Part shown: positions 1-7,997 of the stretch, in pieces | How the letters are laid out: the number at the start of each line of letters is the position of its first letter | Numbering within the stretch: position 1 is the stretch's first letter | Program-made: the position numbers and the translations under genes | The notes under the pieces: model-generated | Told to the model about the DNA's origin: nothing | The model's input: the letters and a program-made list of their open reading frames with translations, nothing else | The model's database searches: none | NCBI RefSeq assembly: GCF_017353515.1 | Contig: NZ_JAFMPY010000018.1 | Location: 62,001 to 126,000, forward strand | DNA from: Jiella sonneratiae | GTDB taxonomy: Bacteria; Pseudomonadota; Alphaproteobacteria; Rhizobiales; Rhizobiaceae | Reading direction: 5' to 3' | Length of the DNA stretch: 64,000 nt

Positions 1-94
1 CCAGTTCGGCAAGGCGATCTGCACCGCGCGGCGTCCGCGATGCGAGACGTGCTTTCTTGCCGACCTCTGCCGGTTCTATTCGACCACGCCGTAA
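1..94 (+). CDS. nth: Endonuclease III, C-terminal end (partial)
   Basis: This is the last 30 codons of a gene that enters from the left edge, read in the frame starting at base 2 and ending with TAA at 92-94. The visible residues carry the Cys-x6-Cys-x2-Cys-x5-Cys spacing (Cys codons at 20, 41, 50 and 68) of the [4Fe-4S] cluster at the C terminus of endonuclease III. That enzyme is a DNA glycosylase/AP lyase removing oxidised pyrimidines in base-excision repair. The helix-hairpin-helix and catalytic residues are outside the window, so the call rests on the cluster motif and the text around it (FGKAICTARRPRCETC). MutY has a similar cluster but continues with a further domain, which is absent here. 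Confidence 0.75.
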   Translation, partial: QFGKAICTARRPRCETCFLADLCRFYSTTP

Positions 95-107
95 GGGAAA
101 ATACGAA

Positions 108-134
108 AGGGTCGGCGCGCTGCGCACCGGCCCT
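108..134 (+). terminator. Possible terminator hairpin after nth
   Basis: An imperfect 13-bp stem (AGGGTCGGCGCGC against GCGCACCGGCCCT, with one G-T wobble and one mismatch) begins 13 bases after the nth stop and is followed by a modest T/C run. It is a plausible but weak intrinsic terminator. Nothing else is seen between it and the response-regulator gene. Confidence 0.35.
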
Positions 135-344
135 CTCGTCTTGCTCGATTCTATCGGACGATTGTCCGCCGCCACGTCCCCAGAGCCCGTCCGGAAAATC
201 ACTCGGGTCGGCTTGGCGGCGCTTTTCGCCGCTCGCTTCGTTGCCGATCCTCGCCGATGCCGCCGGCATCGACTGCGTTCGGCGCCTGGCGAGACGACGA
301 AAATCCCTCGCCAATCCTCAACCGGGGACTTCCCGGACGGGCTC

Positions 345-692
345 TCAGGCGGCGAGTGGCAGGACGGCCTCGATCTCCTGCGGCTCGAACGGCTTTCGCA
401 CCTGCGGAACCGACTGCATCTCGCTCGGGATGGCCTCCGTCGTCGCCGAGACGAAGCAGAACGGCACCTTCGCCCGCATCAGAATCTCTGCCACCGGCAG
501 CGAGGTCGATCCGTCGCGGCCGAGCTGCAGATCGAGCAGTGCGAAATCGAGATCGCCGCCGCACTCCCGCACATATCGAAGCGCGTCGCGCAGCGTTGCC
601 GCGACGACGACGGTGCCGGACGCCCGGCCGCTGACGATCTCTTCCAGATCGACGGCGATGATCGGTTCATCTTCCAGAATCAGTATGGTCAT
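345..692 (-). CDS. Receiver-only response regulator
   Basis: This is a 115-residue single-domain CheY-like receiver. It shows the acidic pair Glu7-Asp8 in ILEDEP, the phospho-acceptor Asp54 in ALLDLQLG, a Ser-Ala-Thr switch segment (FVSATTE) and the conserved Lys-Pro near the C terminus (VRKPFEP). There is no output domain, so it should act by protein contact or in a phosphorelay. Rhizobial stand-alone receivers of this type often pair with HWE/HisKA_2 kinases, but no kinase is adjacent. The ATG at 692 is chosen because AAGGAAGGG lies about eight bases upstream; the open frame continues further up without a family match. Confidence 0.85.
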   Translation of the reverse strand: MTILILEDEPIIAVDLEEIVSGRASGTVVVAATLRDALRYVRECGGDLDFALLDLQLGRDGSTSLPVAEILMRAKVPFCFVSATTEAIPSEMQSVPQVRKPFEPQEIEAVLPLAA

Positions 693-882
693 CGGTTTGC
701 CCTTCCTTGGCCAACCAATGCCGACCCCTGTGGTTTGGTTGCGTGGACCTGACGTCGCCTCGAAAAATTTGAGGTGAATTGGCAGATTTTCCACAGATGT
801 TGCAGGGCTCCCTGCCGAAATACTGCGTCATCGCGTCGCGAGGCGCCGTTTCGGCGGTGCGTAAGAAGGACGCGGAGGAAAA

Positions 883-926
883 CGACGACGCCGGCCGCGG
901 GGGCTTATTCGCGGCCGGCGTCGTCG
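883..926 (-). terminator. Strong intrinsic terminator, minus strand
   Basis: A perfect 17-bp inverted repeat (883-899 against 910-926, GC-rich arms, 10-base loop) is followed on the minus strand by TTTTCC. This is a classical Rho-independent terminator for transcription running right to left. It lies 53 bases after the stop codon of the coding remnant at 980-1084 and about 270 bases after the AraC gene. Confidence 0.8.
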
Positions 927-979
927 CTCTTGCGACGTCGGGGCGTCGGCAGGGTCTCGCGCGAGCCGTGCCGGGTCCA

Positions 980-1084
980 TCACCATCGCAAGCTGAAGCC
1001 GAACGTCACCGAATGGTCTGACAGGCGCCGCTTCTGCTCGTTGCCCCGATCTATGCGGAAGCGAGGGGAAGAACTTGACCGACC
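980..1084 (-). pseudogene. 3' remnant of a possible beta-barrel protein gene
   Basis: A minus-strand frame of about 34 codons, open from an in-frame stop near 1085 to TGA at 980-982, ends in SDHSVTFGFSLRW. Alternating hydrophobic residues and a terminal aromatic are the usual last strand of an outer-membrane beta-barrel. There is no start codon with a ribosome site, and a strong terminator follows 53 bases downstream. It therefore looks like the 3' end of a gene whose front was lost when the neighbouring region was rearranged. The family is not identified. Confidence 0.3.
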
Positions 1085-1196
1085 GTCTCAGCCGCGCCGC
1101 GGGATGCGCAAAGTCGAGGGCTGTTGCATCCGGGCAACCGCGTCGCCGAGCGGAGACAACCGTCGGAGTGCCCGCCGTGCCGCCCGGGTGAATGGC

Positions 1197-2243
1197 TCAG
1201 GCGCCGTCCGCGACCAGCCGGTCGTAATGCCGGCGCATGATGACGGTCCAATCGGCCAGCCGCCGATCGTGCTTCAGGAAGGAACAGTCGAGGCCCTGAT
1301 GCGCGAACGCCCTGAGGTCGCGCGGCGAAATCCCGTAGGCGGCCTTGAAGGCGCGGGAGAAATGCGCCGCGCTGGCGAAGCCGACGCCGTGCGAGACGTC
1401 TTCGATGCGGGCACCGCGCGCCGATGCGTCGGCAAGAAGATCGAAGGCGCGGGCGAGGCGCCGCCCCTGGACGAGCGCCGCGATGCCGCCGTCGACCTCC
1501 GCCAGGCGATAGAGGCTCGCCCGCGACAGGCCGCAGGCGGCGGCGATGCTGGCGGGGGACATTTCCGGATCGCCGAGCCTTTCGTCGACGAACTGGACGA
1601 TCCGCTGGCGCAGGCTCGCGGCCATCGCCGCGCGGGCCTGCGGGTCGCCGCCGCGCGGGTCGGCGCCACCCATCAGCGTAAGCAGCGCCTCGACCCCGGC
1701 CTCCATCTCCGCGCCGGAAAGGCGGGGGGCATTGTCCGCAAGAGCGGTGAGATGGCCGCGGATCAGCGGCGTCATCGCCGTCTCCGCGCCGAGCCTGCGG
1801 CCGTGGAAGAGGGCGCCCTGGACGCGGGCGCAAAGGGCCCGGGGCACGAGCAGCGTGACGTTGGAAAAGGCGCTCGCCGCGGTCTCGAAGGGGCGGGCGA
1901 GATCGAGCACGCTGATCTCGCCGGGACGGAGCTCGATGGTCTCCCCGGCACAGTCGCCGGCATAGCCGCCGCTTTCGTAGAGCTGGACCACCACGTGGTC
2001 CCAGTCGGGCATGGCGTAGCGGGAGACGTCGCGGCTGAAGCGCTGGGCGGTCGCCGCCGTGCGGGCGAGGAGCACGGTCCCGGCATGGCAAATGTCGGCG
2101 CCGCCCCTGAAGCGGGAGACGTCGCCGCCTTCCGGCTCGACGTCGAACATCGGGCGGACGAGCGTCCGCCACATCGCGAAGCTCTCCTCGCCGCTGAGGC
2201 CGTCCATCACCAGCGCGGCGCTGGCCGGCGCCGCGACCGGCAC
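1197..2243 (-). CDS. AraC-family transcriptional regulator
   Basis: A 348-residue protein with a C-terminal AraC/XylS double helix-turn-helix (about residues 215-320). The first helix region reads ASIAAACGLSRASLYRL and the second motif VGFASAAHFSRAFKAAYG. The N-terminal half resembles the AraC_binding_2 sensor domain (ELRPGEISVLDLARPFE followed by a LVPRALC segment), found in activators of aromatic and alkane catabolism. The start is GTG at 2243, preceded by GAGAGGAAG at good spacing. It is transcribed away from petABC with no target gene beside it on the same strand. The ligand cannot be told from sequence. Confidence 0.85.
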   Translation of the reverse strand: MPVAAPASAALVMDGLSGEESFAMWRTLVRPMFDVEPEGGDVSRFRGGADICHAGTVLLARTAATAQRFSRDVSRYAMPDWDHVVVQLYESGGYAGDCAGETIELRPGEISVLDLARPFETAASAFSNVTLLVPRALCARVQGALFHGRRLGAETAMTPLIRGHLTALADNAPRLSGAEMEAGVEALLTLMGGADPRGGDPQARAAMAASLRQRIVQFVDERLGDPEMSPASIAAACGLSRASLYRLAEVDGGIAALVQGRRLARAFDLLADASARGARIEDVSHGVGFASAAHFSRAFKAAYGISPRDLRAFAHQGLDCSFLKHDRRLADWTVIMRRHYDRLVADGA

Positions 2244-2679
2244 CCGCGCTTCCTCTCGAAGCCTCGAAATCTCGCAACCTCCCGGTCCGCGCGTGCCCTG
2301 CTGGCTGCCACCGGGGCTCGCAGCGCTTCCTCCCGCCGGGATCTAGCGAAAAATTGGTTCGCTTTACAACGGGTTAGTTTTGCGCAGGGAGCACGACGAT
2401 CCGTGCCCGGCTGCCGCTGCGTCTCGCAGACGTTCCGTGATCGCGGTGACCGATCTCTCGACGCGGACGCAAACGCCCGGCGCAAACGCAGCGACACGTT
2501 GCCTTTAGGCCTGCCACGGCACTGGACAAGGGCGGAGGTTCCCGAATAGAACCGCTCAAATCATCGCGGCGGGGGGCGTGGTTGTTCGTGTTCTGGCCAT
2601 TCGCGTGTCGCGAGGATGCTGATTTCGTCAGTCGGCTGGCCGGACGCTCCGGCGCAGCACCAAGGGAGTTGCAGCGACC
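2244..2679. other. Divergent promoter region, AraC / petABC
   Basis: About 435 bases between the AraC gene and petA. It must contain both promoters. A more AT-rich patch at about 2346-2375 (AAAAATTGGTTCGCTTTACAA) is the best candidate site, but no convincing -35/-10 pair can be fixed. No other gene is seen. Confidence 0.45.
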
Positions 2680-3261
2680 GTGAGCGTCCACGATACCGCC
2701 GAACCGAATCGCCGGGATTTCCTCTACATCGCGACCGGGGCCGTCGGTGCCGTGGGTGCCATCGCCGCGGTCTGGCCGTTCATCGACCAGATGAACCCTG
2801 ATGCCGCGACGCTTGCCCTCGCCGAGATCGACGTCGACGTCAGCCAGGTCGCCGAAGGTCAGTCGATCACCGCCAAGTGGCGCGGCAAGCCGGTGTTCAT
2901 CCGCCAGCGCACCGCGAAGGAGGTCGAGGAGGCGAAGGCCGTCGAACTCGGCGAGCTGAAGGACCCGATCGCCCGCAACGCCAACCTCGCCGCGGACGCG
3001 CCGGCCACCGACGTCAACCGGTCGGCTGCCGCCGAAGGCACCGACGCCGCCGCCAAGGAGCAGTGGCTCGTGATGATCGGCGTGTGCACCCATCTCGGCT
3101 GCATTCCGCTCGGCCAGTCCGGCCCCTACAACGGCTGGTTCTGCCCCTGCCACGGCTCGGCCTACGATACGGCCGGCCGCATCCGCCAGGGGCCGGCGCC
3201 GGAAAACATGGCGATACCGCCGTTCAAGTTCACGACCGATACCAACATTCGCATTGGCTGA
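2680..3261 (+). CDS. petA: Ubiquinol-cytochrome c reductase Rieske subunit
   Basis: This 193-residue protein is the [2Fe-2S] subunit of the cytochrome bc1 complex, carrying electrons from ubiquinol at the Qo site to cytochrome c1. The N terminus has a twin-arginine pattern (NRRDFLYIATGAVGA) before one membrane anchor (about residues 14-33), which stays uncleaved as in other Rieske proteins. The cluster ligands are in CTHLGC and CPCHGS, each with a Cys and a His, and the two further Cys form the usual disulphide. The start is GTG at 2680 with AAGGGAG upstream. It is the first gene of petABC, 18 bases before cytochrome b. Confidence 0.97.
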   Translation: MSVHDTAEPNRRDFLYIATGAVGAVGAIAAVWPFIDQMNPDAATLALAEIDVDVSQVAEGQSITAKWRGKPVFIRQRTAKEVEEAKAVELGELKDPIARNANLAADAPATDVNRSAAAEGTDAAAKEQWLVMIGVCTHLGCIPLGQSGPYNGWFCPCHGSAYDTAGRIRQGPAPENMAIPPFKFTTDTNIRIG

Positions 3262-3279
3262 CGGGGGACAGCGAAACCG

Positions 3280-4575
3280 ATGAGTGGTCATTCTTCCTAC
3301 GTCCCCTCGAAAGGGGTCATGCAGTGGCTGGACGCGCGGCTGCCGCTGCCGCGTCTGTTCTACGATTCCTTCGTCGCCTATCCGGTGCCGCGCAACCTGA
3401 ACTACGCCTACACCTTCGGCGGCATTCTGGCGCTGTTCCTCGGCGTCCAGATCCTCACCGGCATCGTGCTCGCCATGCACTATGCGGCGAACTCGGCGAT
3501 CGCCTTCGATTCGGTCGAGAAGATCATGCGCGACGTCAACTGGGGTTGGCTCCTGCGTTACATGCACGCCAACGGCGCCTCGTTCTTCTTCATCGCCGTC
3601 TACGTCCACATCTTCCGGGGCCTCTATTACGGCTCCTACAAGGCGCCGCGCGAGGTGCTGTGGATCCTCGGCGTCATCATCTTCCTCCTGATGATGGCGA
3701 CGGCCTTCATGGGCTACGTCCTGCCCTGGGGCCAGATGTCGTTCTGGGGCGCGACGGTGATCACCAACTTCTTCACCGCCTTCCCGCTGATCGGCGATCC
3801 GATCCACCAGCTGCTGCTCGGCGGTTTCGCGGTCGACAATGCGACGCTCAACCGGTTCTTCTCGCTGCACTACCTGCTGCCGTTCATGATCGCCGGCGTG
3901 GTGATCCTGCACGTCTGGGCGCTGCACGTCACCGGCCAGACCAATCCGACCGGCGTCGAGGTGAAGTCGTCGAAGGACACCGTGCCCTTCACGCCGCATG
4001 CGACGATCAAGGACGGCTTCGCCATGGTCGTCTTCCTCGCGCTGTTCGCCTACATGGTGTTTTATCTCCCGAACTATCTCGGGCACCCGGACAACTACGT
4101 CGAAGCCAACCCGCTGAAGACGCCGAGCCACATCGTGCCGGAATGGTATTTCCTGCCTTTCTACGCGATGCTGCGGGCGATCACCTTCAACATCGGGCCG
4201 ATCGATTCCAAGCTCGGCGGCGTCCTGGTGATGTTCGGGTCGATCCTCGTCCTGTTCTTCCTGCCCTGGCTCGACACGTCGCGGATCCGCTCCACCGCCT
4301 TCCGGCCGATGTACAAGATCTTCTTCTGGATCCTCGTCGCCGATTGCGTCTTCCTCGGCTGGCTCGGCTCGAAGCCGCCGGAGGGCGTCTATCCGGCCCT
4401 CGCCCTGGCCGGCACGATCTACTATTTCGGCCACTTCCTCATCGTCCTGCCGGTGCTCGGCCTCGTCGAGACGCCGAAGCGGCTGCCGGGGTCGATCACC
4501 GAGGCGGTGCTCGCCAGGAACGGCGGCGGCGGAACGCCGGCCGGGGCCGCTGCGGCGCCGGACACCAAAGGCTGA
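3280..4575 (+). CDS. petB: Cytochrome b subunit of bc1 complex
   Basis: A 431-residue integral membrane protein with about eight membrane helices. It binds the two b hemes and forms the Qo and Qi quinone sites of the bc1 complex. Visible landmarks are the [16 protein letters not shown] helix, the paired heme histidines of helices B and D ([18 protein letters not shown] with LHVWALH), and the Qo-site motif [12 protein letters not shown]. The last 30 residues are a low-complexity Gly/Ala-rich tail ([18 protein letters not shown]) beyond the conserved core. It lies between petA and petC in one operon. Confidence 0.97.
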   Translation: MSGHSSYVPSKGVMQWLDARLPLPRLFYDSFVAYPVPRNLNYAYTFGGILALFLGVQILTGIVLAMHYAANSAIAFDSVEKIMRDVNWGWLLRYMHANGASFFFIAVYVHIFRGLYYGSYKAPREVLWILGVIIFLLMMATAFMGYVLPWGQMSFWGATVITNFFTAFPLIGDPIHQLLLGGFAVDNATLNRFFSLHYLLPFMIAGVVILHVWALHVTGQTNPTGVEVKSSKDTVPFTPHATIKDGFAMVVFLALFAYMVFYLPNYLGHPDNYVEANPLKTPSHIVPEWYFLPFYAMLRAITFNIGPIDSKLGGVLVMFGSILVLFFLPWLDTSRIRSTAFRPMYKIFFWILVADCVFLGWLGSKPPEGVYPALALAGTIYYFGHFLIVLPVLGLVETPKRLPGSITEAVLARNGGGGTPAGAAAAPDTKG

Positions 4576-4598
4576 AGCGTAGCGTGGGGGAGAGATCG

Positions 4599-5528
4599 AT
4601 GAAGAAACTGTTGCCGGCCCTTCTCGCCGCGGGCCTTGCCTTCGCGCCCGCCGCCTTTGCCCAGGACGGCAAGGGCCCGAACGAGAACTCGGCGTCCGAG
4701 CAGGCCGCGGCAGGCCAGGATCCGGCCGCGGAGGAGGCCGAGGAGGGGCACGCCGAGACGCCGCACTATCCGCTGAAGGAGCCCGAGGAGCTCGACTGGT
4801 CCTTCGCCGGTCCGTTCGGCCACTGGGATCTCGCCCAGCTGCAGCGCGGCCTGAAGGTCTACAAGGAGGTCTGCTCGGCCTGCCACGGGATGAAGCTCGT
4901 CGCCTTCCGCAATCTCGAGGCGCTCGGCTACAGCGAGGAACAGGTCAAGGCGTTCGCGGCCGAATACACCGTGCAGGACGGGCCGAACGGCGACGGCGAG
5001 ATGTTCGACCGGCCGGGCATCCCGTCCGACTACTTCCCGTCGCCCTTTCCGAACCCCCAGGCAGCCGCGGCGGCGAACAACGGCGCGGCGCCGCCGGACT
5101 TCTCGCTGCTCGCCAAGGCGCGGGCGGCAGAGCGCGGCTTTCCGACCTTCCTGTTCGACCTCCTCACCCAGTATCAGCAGGGCGGGCCGGACTACATCCA
5201 CGCGCTGATCACCGGCTACGGGCAGGAGCCTTCGCCCGCCGTCGAGAAGTCGATCCAGCCGGGCACCTACTACAATCCCTACTTCATGTCGGCGCCGGCG
5301 CTCGCCATGCCGCCGCCGATCTCGGACGGCCAGGTGGAATACGCCGACGGCGCGCCGCAGACCGTCGACCAGTATTCCCGCGACGTCGCGGCCTTCATGA
5401 TGTGGGCGGCCGAGCCGCATCTCGTCGAGCGCAAGGCCACCGGTTTCGTGACGATGATCTTCCTCATCGTCTTCGCGGGACTGCTCTATGTGGTGAAGGG
5501 CCGGGTCTGGGCCGGCACGCCGCACTGA
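4599..5528 (+). CDS. petC: Cytochrome c1
   Basis: This 309-residue protein is the heme-c subunit of the bc1 complex and passes electrons from the Rieske protein to soluble or membrane cytochrome c. It has a cleavable signal peptide ending near AFAQ (residues 1-22), an acidic Glu/Ala-rich linker, the heme attachment site CSACHG, and one C-terminal membrane anchor starting near TGFVTMIFLIVFAG. The ATG at 4599 follows GGGGGAGAG. The frame is open far upstream across petB, but only this start gives a signal peptide. A terminator follows at 5572. Confidence 0.96.
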   Translation: MKKLLPALLAAGLAFAPAAFAQDGKGPNENSASEQAAAGQDPAAEEAEEGHAETPHYPLKEPEELDWSFAGPFGHWDLAQLQRGLKVYKEVCSACHGMKLVAFRNLEALGYSEEQVKAFAAEYTVQDGPNGDGEMFDRPGIPSDYFPSPFPNPQAAAAANNGAAPPDFSLLAKARAAERGFPTFLFDLLTQYQQGGPDYIHALITGYGQEPSPAVEKSIQPGTYYNPYFMSAPALAMPPPISDGQVEYADGAPQTVDQYSRDVAAFMMWAAEPHLVERKATGFVTMIFLIVFAGLLYVVKGRVWAGTPH

Positions 5529-5571
5529 GGGCAGTGGGCCGGAGGCCTCGCCGGAGAGACATGACGCGACG

Positions 5572-5600
5572 ACGGGGAGCTTCGGCTCCCCGTTTCGTTT
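5572..5600 (+). terminator. Intrinsic terminator of petABC
   Basis: A perfect 9-bp stem ACGGGGAGC / GCTCCCCGT with a stable TTCG loop is followed by TTCGTTT. It lies 43 bases after the petC stop and separates petABC from the next gene. Confidence 0.85.
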
Positions 5601-5747
5601 CGCGGCTCGCGCGACGCTCCTTCCGTGGGAGAGCAACCGCCTTGCGGCGCAGGCACGGCGGGAACGAGCTTGCATTCCGCCGGTCGAGGGTCGAAAACCG
5701 CTTCGGGCGCCCGGAGGGGCCGCCGAGACGAGACGAGAGGGCGTTTC

Positions 5748-6068
5748 ATGTATATCGCGATGAACCGGTTCAAGGTGCTGCCCGGCGCGGAGTCGGAGTT
5801 CGAGCAGATGTGGCTCAACCGGGATTCGAAGCTGAAGGAGGTTCCCGGCTTCGTCGAGTTCCACATGCTGAAGGGGCCGGAGGGGGAAGGTCACCGGCTC
5901 TATTCGTCGCATACGGTGTGGGAGAGCCACGAGGCATTCCTCGCCTGGACCCGCTCCGAGGCCTTCCGCTCCGCCCATGGCGGCGCCGGCGGCACGCGTC
6001 CGCTCTATGACGGCCACCCGAACTTCGAGGGCTTCGAGGTCATCCAGACGATCGGCGGCGCGGCCTGA
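5748..6068 (+). CDS. ABM-fold monooxygenase, HmuQ/HmuD-like
   Basis: A 106-residue protein of the antibiotic biosynthesis monooxygenase (ABM) ferredoxin-like fold. The opening [13 protein letters not shown] and the segments [14 protein letters not shown] and [14 protein letters not shown] match the small heme-degrading monooxygenases known in rhizobia as HmuQ/HmuD (IsdG-like). These open the heme ring to release iron. The ATG at 5748 has GAGAGG upstream, and a longer frame from 5625 has no such support. No heme transport or Irr/RirA box is seen beside it, so the heme role comes from family resemblance only. The gene is 23 bases upstream of apt and may be cotranscribed. Confidence 0.75.
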   Translation: MYIAMNRFKVLPGAESEFEQMWLNRDSKLKEVPGFVEFHMLKGPEGEGHRLYSSHTVWESHEAFLAWTRSEAFRSAHGGAGGTRPLYDGHPNFEGFEVIQTIGGAA

Positions 6069-6091
6069 GCGGCGCGCGGGACACAAGTGCC

Positions 6092-6634
6092 ATGTCCGAC
6101 ACGTCGATCGACTTCGTCTCCGCCATCCGGACCATCCCGGACTATCCCAAGCCCGGCATCATGTTCCGGGACATCACGACGCTGCTCGCCGACCCCGAAG
6201 TGTTCCGGGCGGCCGTCGACGCGATGGTCTCGCCCTACAAGGACCAGGGCGTTGCGCTGGTCGCCGGCATCGAGGCGCGCGGGTTCATCCTCGGCGGGGC
6301 GATGTCGCACCAGCTGTCCGCCGGCTTCGTGCCGATCCGCAAGAAGGGCAAGCTGCCGCACGAGACGATCCGCGTCGCCTACAGTCTGGAATACGGCGTC
6401 GACGAGATGGAGATGCACCGCGACGCCGTCGCGCCGGGGACGCGGGTGCTCCTGACCGACGATCTGATCGCCACGGGCGGCACCGCCGAAGCGGCGGTGA
6501 AGCTGCTGCGCGAACTCGGCGCCGAGATCGTCGGCGCCTGCTTCGTCATCGATCTGCCGGAACTCGGCGGCCGGCGCCGGCTCGAGGCGCTGGGCGTCTC
6601 GGTGAAGACGCTGGTCGCCTTCGACGGGCACTGA
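6092..6634 (+). CDS. apt: Adenine phosphoribosyltransferase
   Basis: A 180-residue cytoplasmic purine-salvage enzyme making AMP from adenine and PRPP. The PRPP-binding loop is [17 protein letters not shown], with the two adjacent aspartates. The adenine-site region reads [13 protein letters not shown] and the flexible loop [11 protein letters not shown], all typical of bacterial Apt, and the length is normal. It is convergent with the GntR gene that follows. Confidence 0.96.
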   Translation: MSDTSIDFVSAIRTIPDYPKPGIMFRDITTLLADPEVFRAAVDAMVSPYKDQGVALVAGIEARGFILGGAMSHQLSAGFVPIRKKGKLPHETIRVAYSLEYGVDEMEMHRDAVAPGTRVLLTDDLIATGGTAEAAVKLLRELGAEIVGACFVIDLPELGGRRRLEALGVSVKTLVAFDGH

Positions 6635-6696
6635 CTCCCGCGACGGTGCGGGCACGATGACGCGCCGCGCACGGTCGAGGGCTCCCTGCGGCCCGG

Positions 6697-7422
6697 CTAC
6701 AGTTCCAGCCGATAGTGGAACCGCTCGGTCGCACAGAGCGAGTGGCGGTGCTCGACGGGCGTGCCGTCGAGCGCCAGGGCCAGCCGCTCGATCGCGAGCA
6801 GCGGCGCGCCGACGGCGCAGCCGAGCCGCTCGGCCGCCGTGGCGTCGGCCGGGCTCGCCTTGAGCTTTTCGCTGGCCCGCGCGACGGTGATGCCGAATCG
6901 CTCCGAATAGAGCGCGTAGACGTTGTTCGGGATCGTCTCCATCTCGCCGAGGCCGGCGAACCGTTCGAGCGGCAAAGTGATTCGTTCCGAGATCACCGGC
7001 GTGCCGCCGAGATGGCGAACGCGTTCGATCCGCCAGACCTCCGCCCCGGTCGCAAGGCCGAGGATCGCGCGCTCCGCCTCGCTCGCCGCGCCGCGCGTCC
7101 GCGCCACCACCCGGCTTTCGGGAAAGATCCGCCCGCCGTCGTCTGAGGCGAGGCGGAAGAACTGGAACAGGATGCGGCTTTCCTCCGGCAGGGCGACGAA
7201 GGTCCCGCGCCCCTGCCGCCTGACCAGCAGGTGCTCCGCCGTCATGGCGTCGAGGGCCTTGCGCACCGTGCCCTGGCTGACGCCGAGTTCGCCGGCGAGC
7301 TGGAATTCGCTGGGCAGCATCGCGCCCGGCAGCCAGGCGCCGTCGATCAGCCGCTGGACGAGCGTGTCGCGGACCTGCCGGTAGAGCGGCGCGAATGCCG
7401 GGCCTTGTCTCGTTTCGCTCAT
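6697..7422 (-). CDS. GntR-family regulator (HutC/UTRA type)
   Basis: A 241-residue repressor with an N-terminal winged helix-turn-helix (LPSEFQLAGELGVSQGTVRK, about residues 30-70) and a C-terminal UTRA ligand domain. The latter is recognised by VWRIERVRHLGGTPVISE and the closing HRHSLCATERFHYRLEL. It is divergent from suyAB-slcC-comC and is the obvious candidate regulator of that operon. A palindrome overlapping the promoter at 7501-7518 fits a GntR dimer. The ATG at 7422 is preceded by GGAAGGA. The inducer is not known; sulfolactate or sulfopyruvate would be a logical guess. Confidence 0.88.
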   Translation of the reverse strand: MSETRQGPAFAPLYRQVRDTLVQRLIDGAWLPGAMLPSEFQLAGELGVSQGTVRKALDAMTAEHLLVRRQGRGTFVALPEESRILFQFFRLASDDGGRIFPESRVVARTRGAASEAERAILGLATGAEVWRIERVRHLGGTPVISERITLPLERFAGLGEMETIPNNVYALYSERFGITVARASEKLKASPADATAAERLGCAVGAPLLAIERLALALDGTPVEHRHSLCATERFHYRLEL

Positions 7423-7474
7423 CGTCCTTCCGTCGATTTGGCACGCCGCCGCTTGTCCGGGCCGCTTCTTCGGC

Positions 7475-7518
7475 TTGACAGCGCCGCCGTGTTCTAATTT
7501 ATATCTTATATAAGACAT
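7475..7518 (+). promoter_or_regulatory. suy operon promoter with overlapping palindrome
   Basis: TTGACA at 7475-7480 is followed after 18 bases by TTATAT (7499-7504), a good sigma-70-type promoter pointing at suyA. Over the -10 region sits ATATCTTATATAAGACAT (7501-7518), an 18-bp palindrome with one mismatched pair and a perfect 12-bp core. A repressor bound there would block polymerase. The adjacent GntR/UTRA protein is the likely binder. Confidence 0.6.
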
Positions 7519-7627
7519 CAGAGTTCGGGCAAGGCGTTTCCGTTGCATCCCGTGGAAGAGTTCGCCTCTCGCGGGAGACGGGGCCGCCTCCCGGCCTCCG
7601 GGCCGCAAAGCGAAGGGAGAACCCCGC

Positions 7628-7918
7628 ATGACTGAGCATCCGCAGCTCCTCGTCCACGACCACAAGGACAACGTCGGCGTCGTCGTCGTCGAAAACCTCA
7701 AGGCGGGCACCGACATGCTGTGCGTCGTCACCGAGGACAACTCCTCCTTCCGCATGACCTGCGACGACGACGTGCCGATCGGCCACAAGGTGGCGCTGAA
7801 GGATATCGCGAGCGGCGACGTCGCGGTGAAGTACGGCGAGGACATCGGCCGCTTCAAGGCCGAGGTGAAGAAGGGCCGCCACGTGCACGTCCACAATCTG
7901 AAGACCAACCGCTGGTGA
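7628..7918 (+). CDS. suyA: Sulfolactate sulfo-lyase, small subunit (SuyA-like)
   Basis: A 96-residue SAF-domain protein of the UxaA/altronate-dehydratase small-subunit family ([34 protein letters not shown]). In sulfolactate sulfo-lyase the small subunit SuyA and large subunit SuyB together split (R)-3-sulfolactate to pyruvate and sulfite. The same fold serves altronate and galactarate dehydratases, so SuyA is chosen because SuyB and two sulfolactate-dehydrogenase-like genes follow at once. GAAGGGAG lies 7-10 bases before the ATG. It is the first gene of the operon. Confidence 0.75.
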   Translation: MTEHPQLLVHDHKDNVGVVVVENLKAGTDMLCVVTEDNSSFRMTCDDDVPIGHKVALKDIASGDVAVKYGEDIGRFKAEVKKGRHVHVHNLKTNRW

Positions 7919-7997
7919 CCGGCCGGCCGGCGCCGCGACGAGCCGCGCGCCGACCTTTCGAACGCCCGAGACCAACACGCTCTTTCAGGAAACCGCC

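Larger units (their letters stand above)
693..1196. other. Gene-poor stretch with hairpin and remnant
   Basis: About 500 bases without an intact gene. It holds the upstream region of the response regulator, a strong minus-strand hairpin at 883-926 and a short minus-strand coding remnant at 980-1084, both listed separately. No RNA gene or further promoter could be recognised. Confidence 0.5.

Noticed and set aside
779-1021. An 80-codon plus-strand frame through the hairpin at 883-926.
   Set aside because: It runs through a strong minus-strand terminator and has no recognisable product.
2374-4434. A 686-codon open frame on the minus strand over petA and petB.
   Set aside because: It is antisense to two certain genes, rich in Arg, Glu and Asp as expected for the shadow of GC-rich coding sequence, and has no family resemblance.
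2877-4598. Upstream extension of the petC frame across petA and petB.
   Set aside because: Only the part from 4599 has a signal peptide and homology to cytochrome c1; the extension is out-of-frame reading of petA and petB.
4422-6086. A 554-codon minus-strand open frame over petC and the heme-monooxygenase-like gene.
   Set aside because: It lies opposite well-supported genes and crosses the terminator at 5572; composition is that of an antisense shadow.
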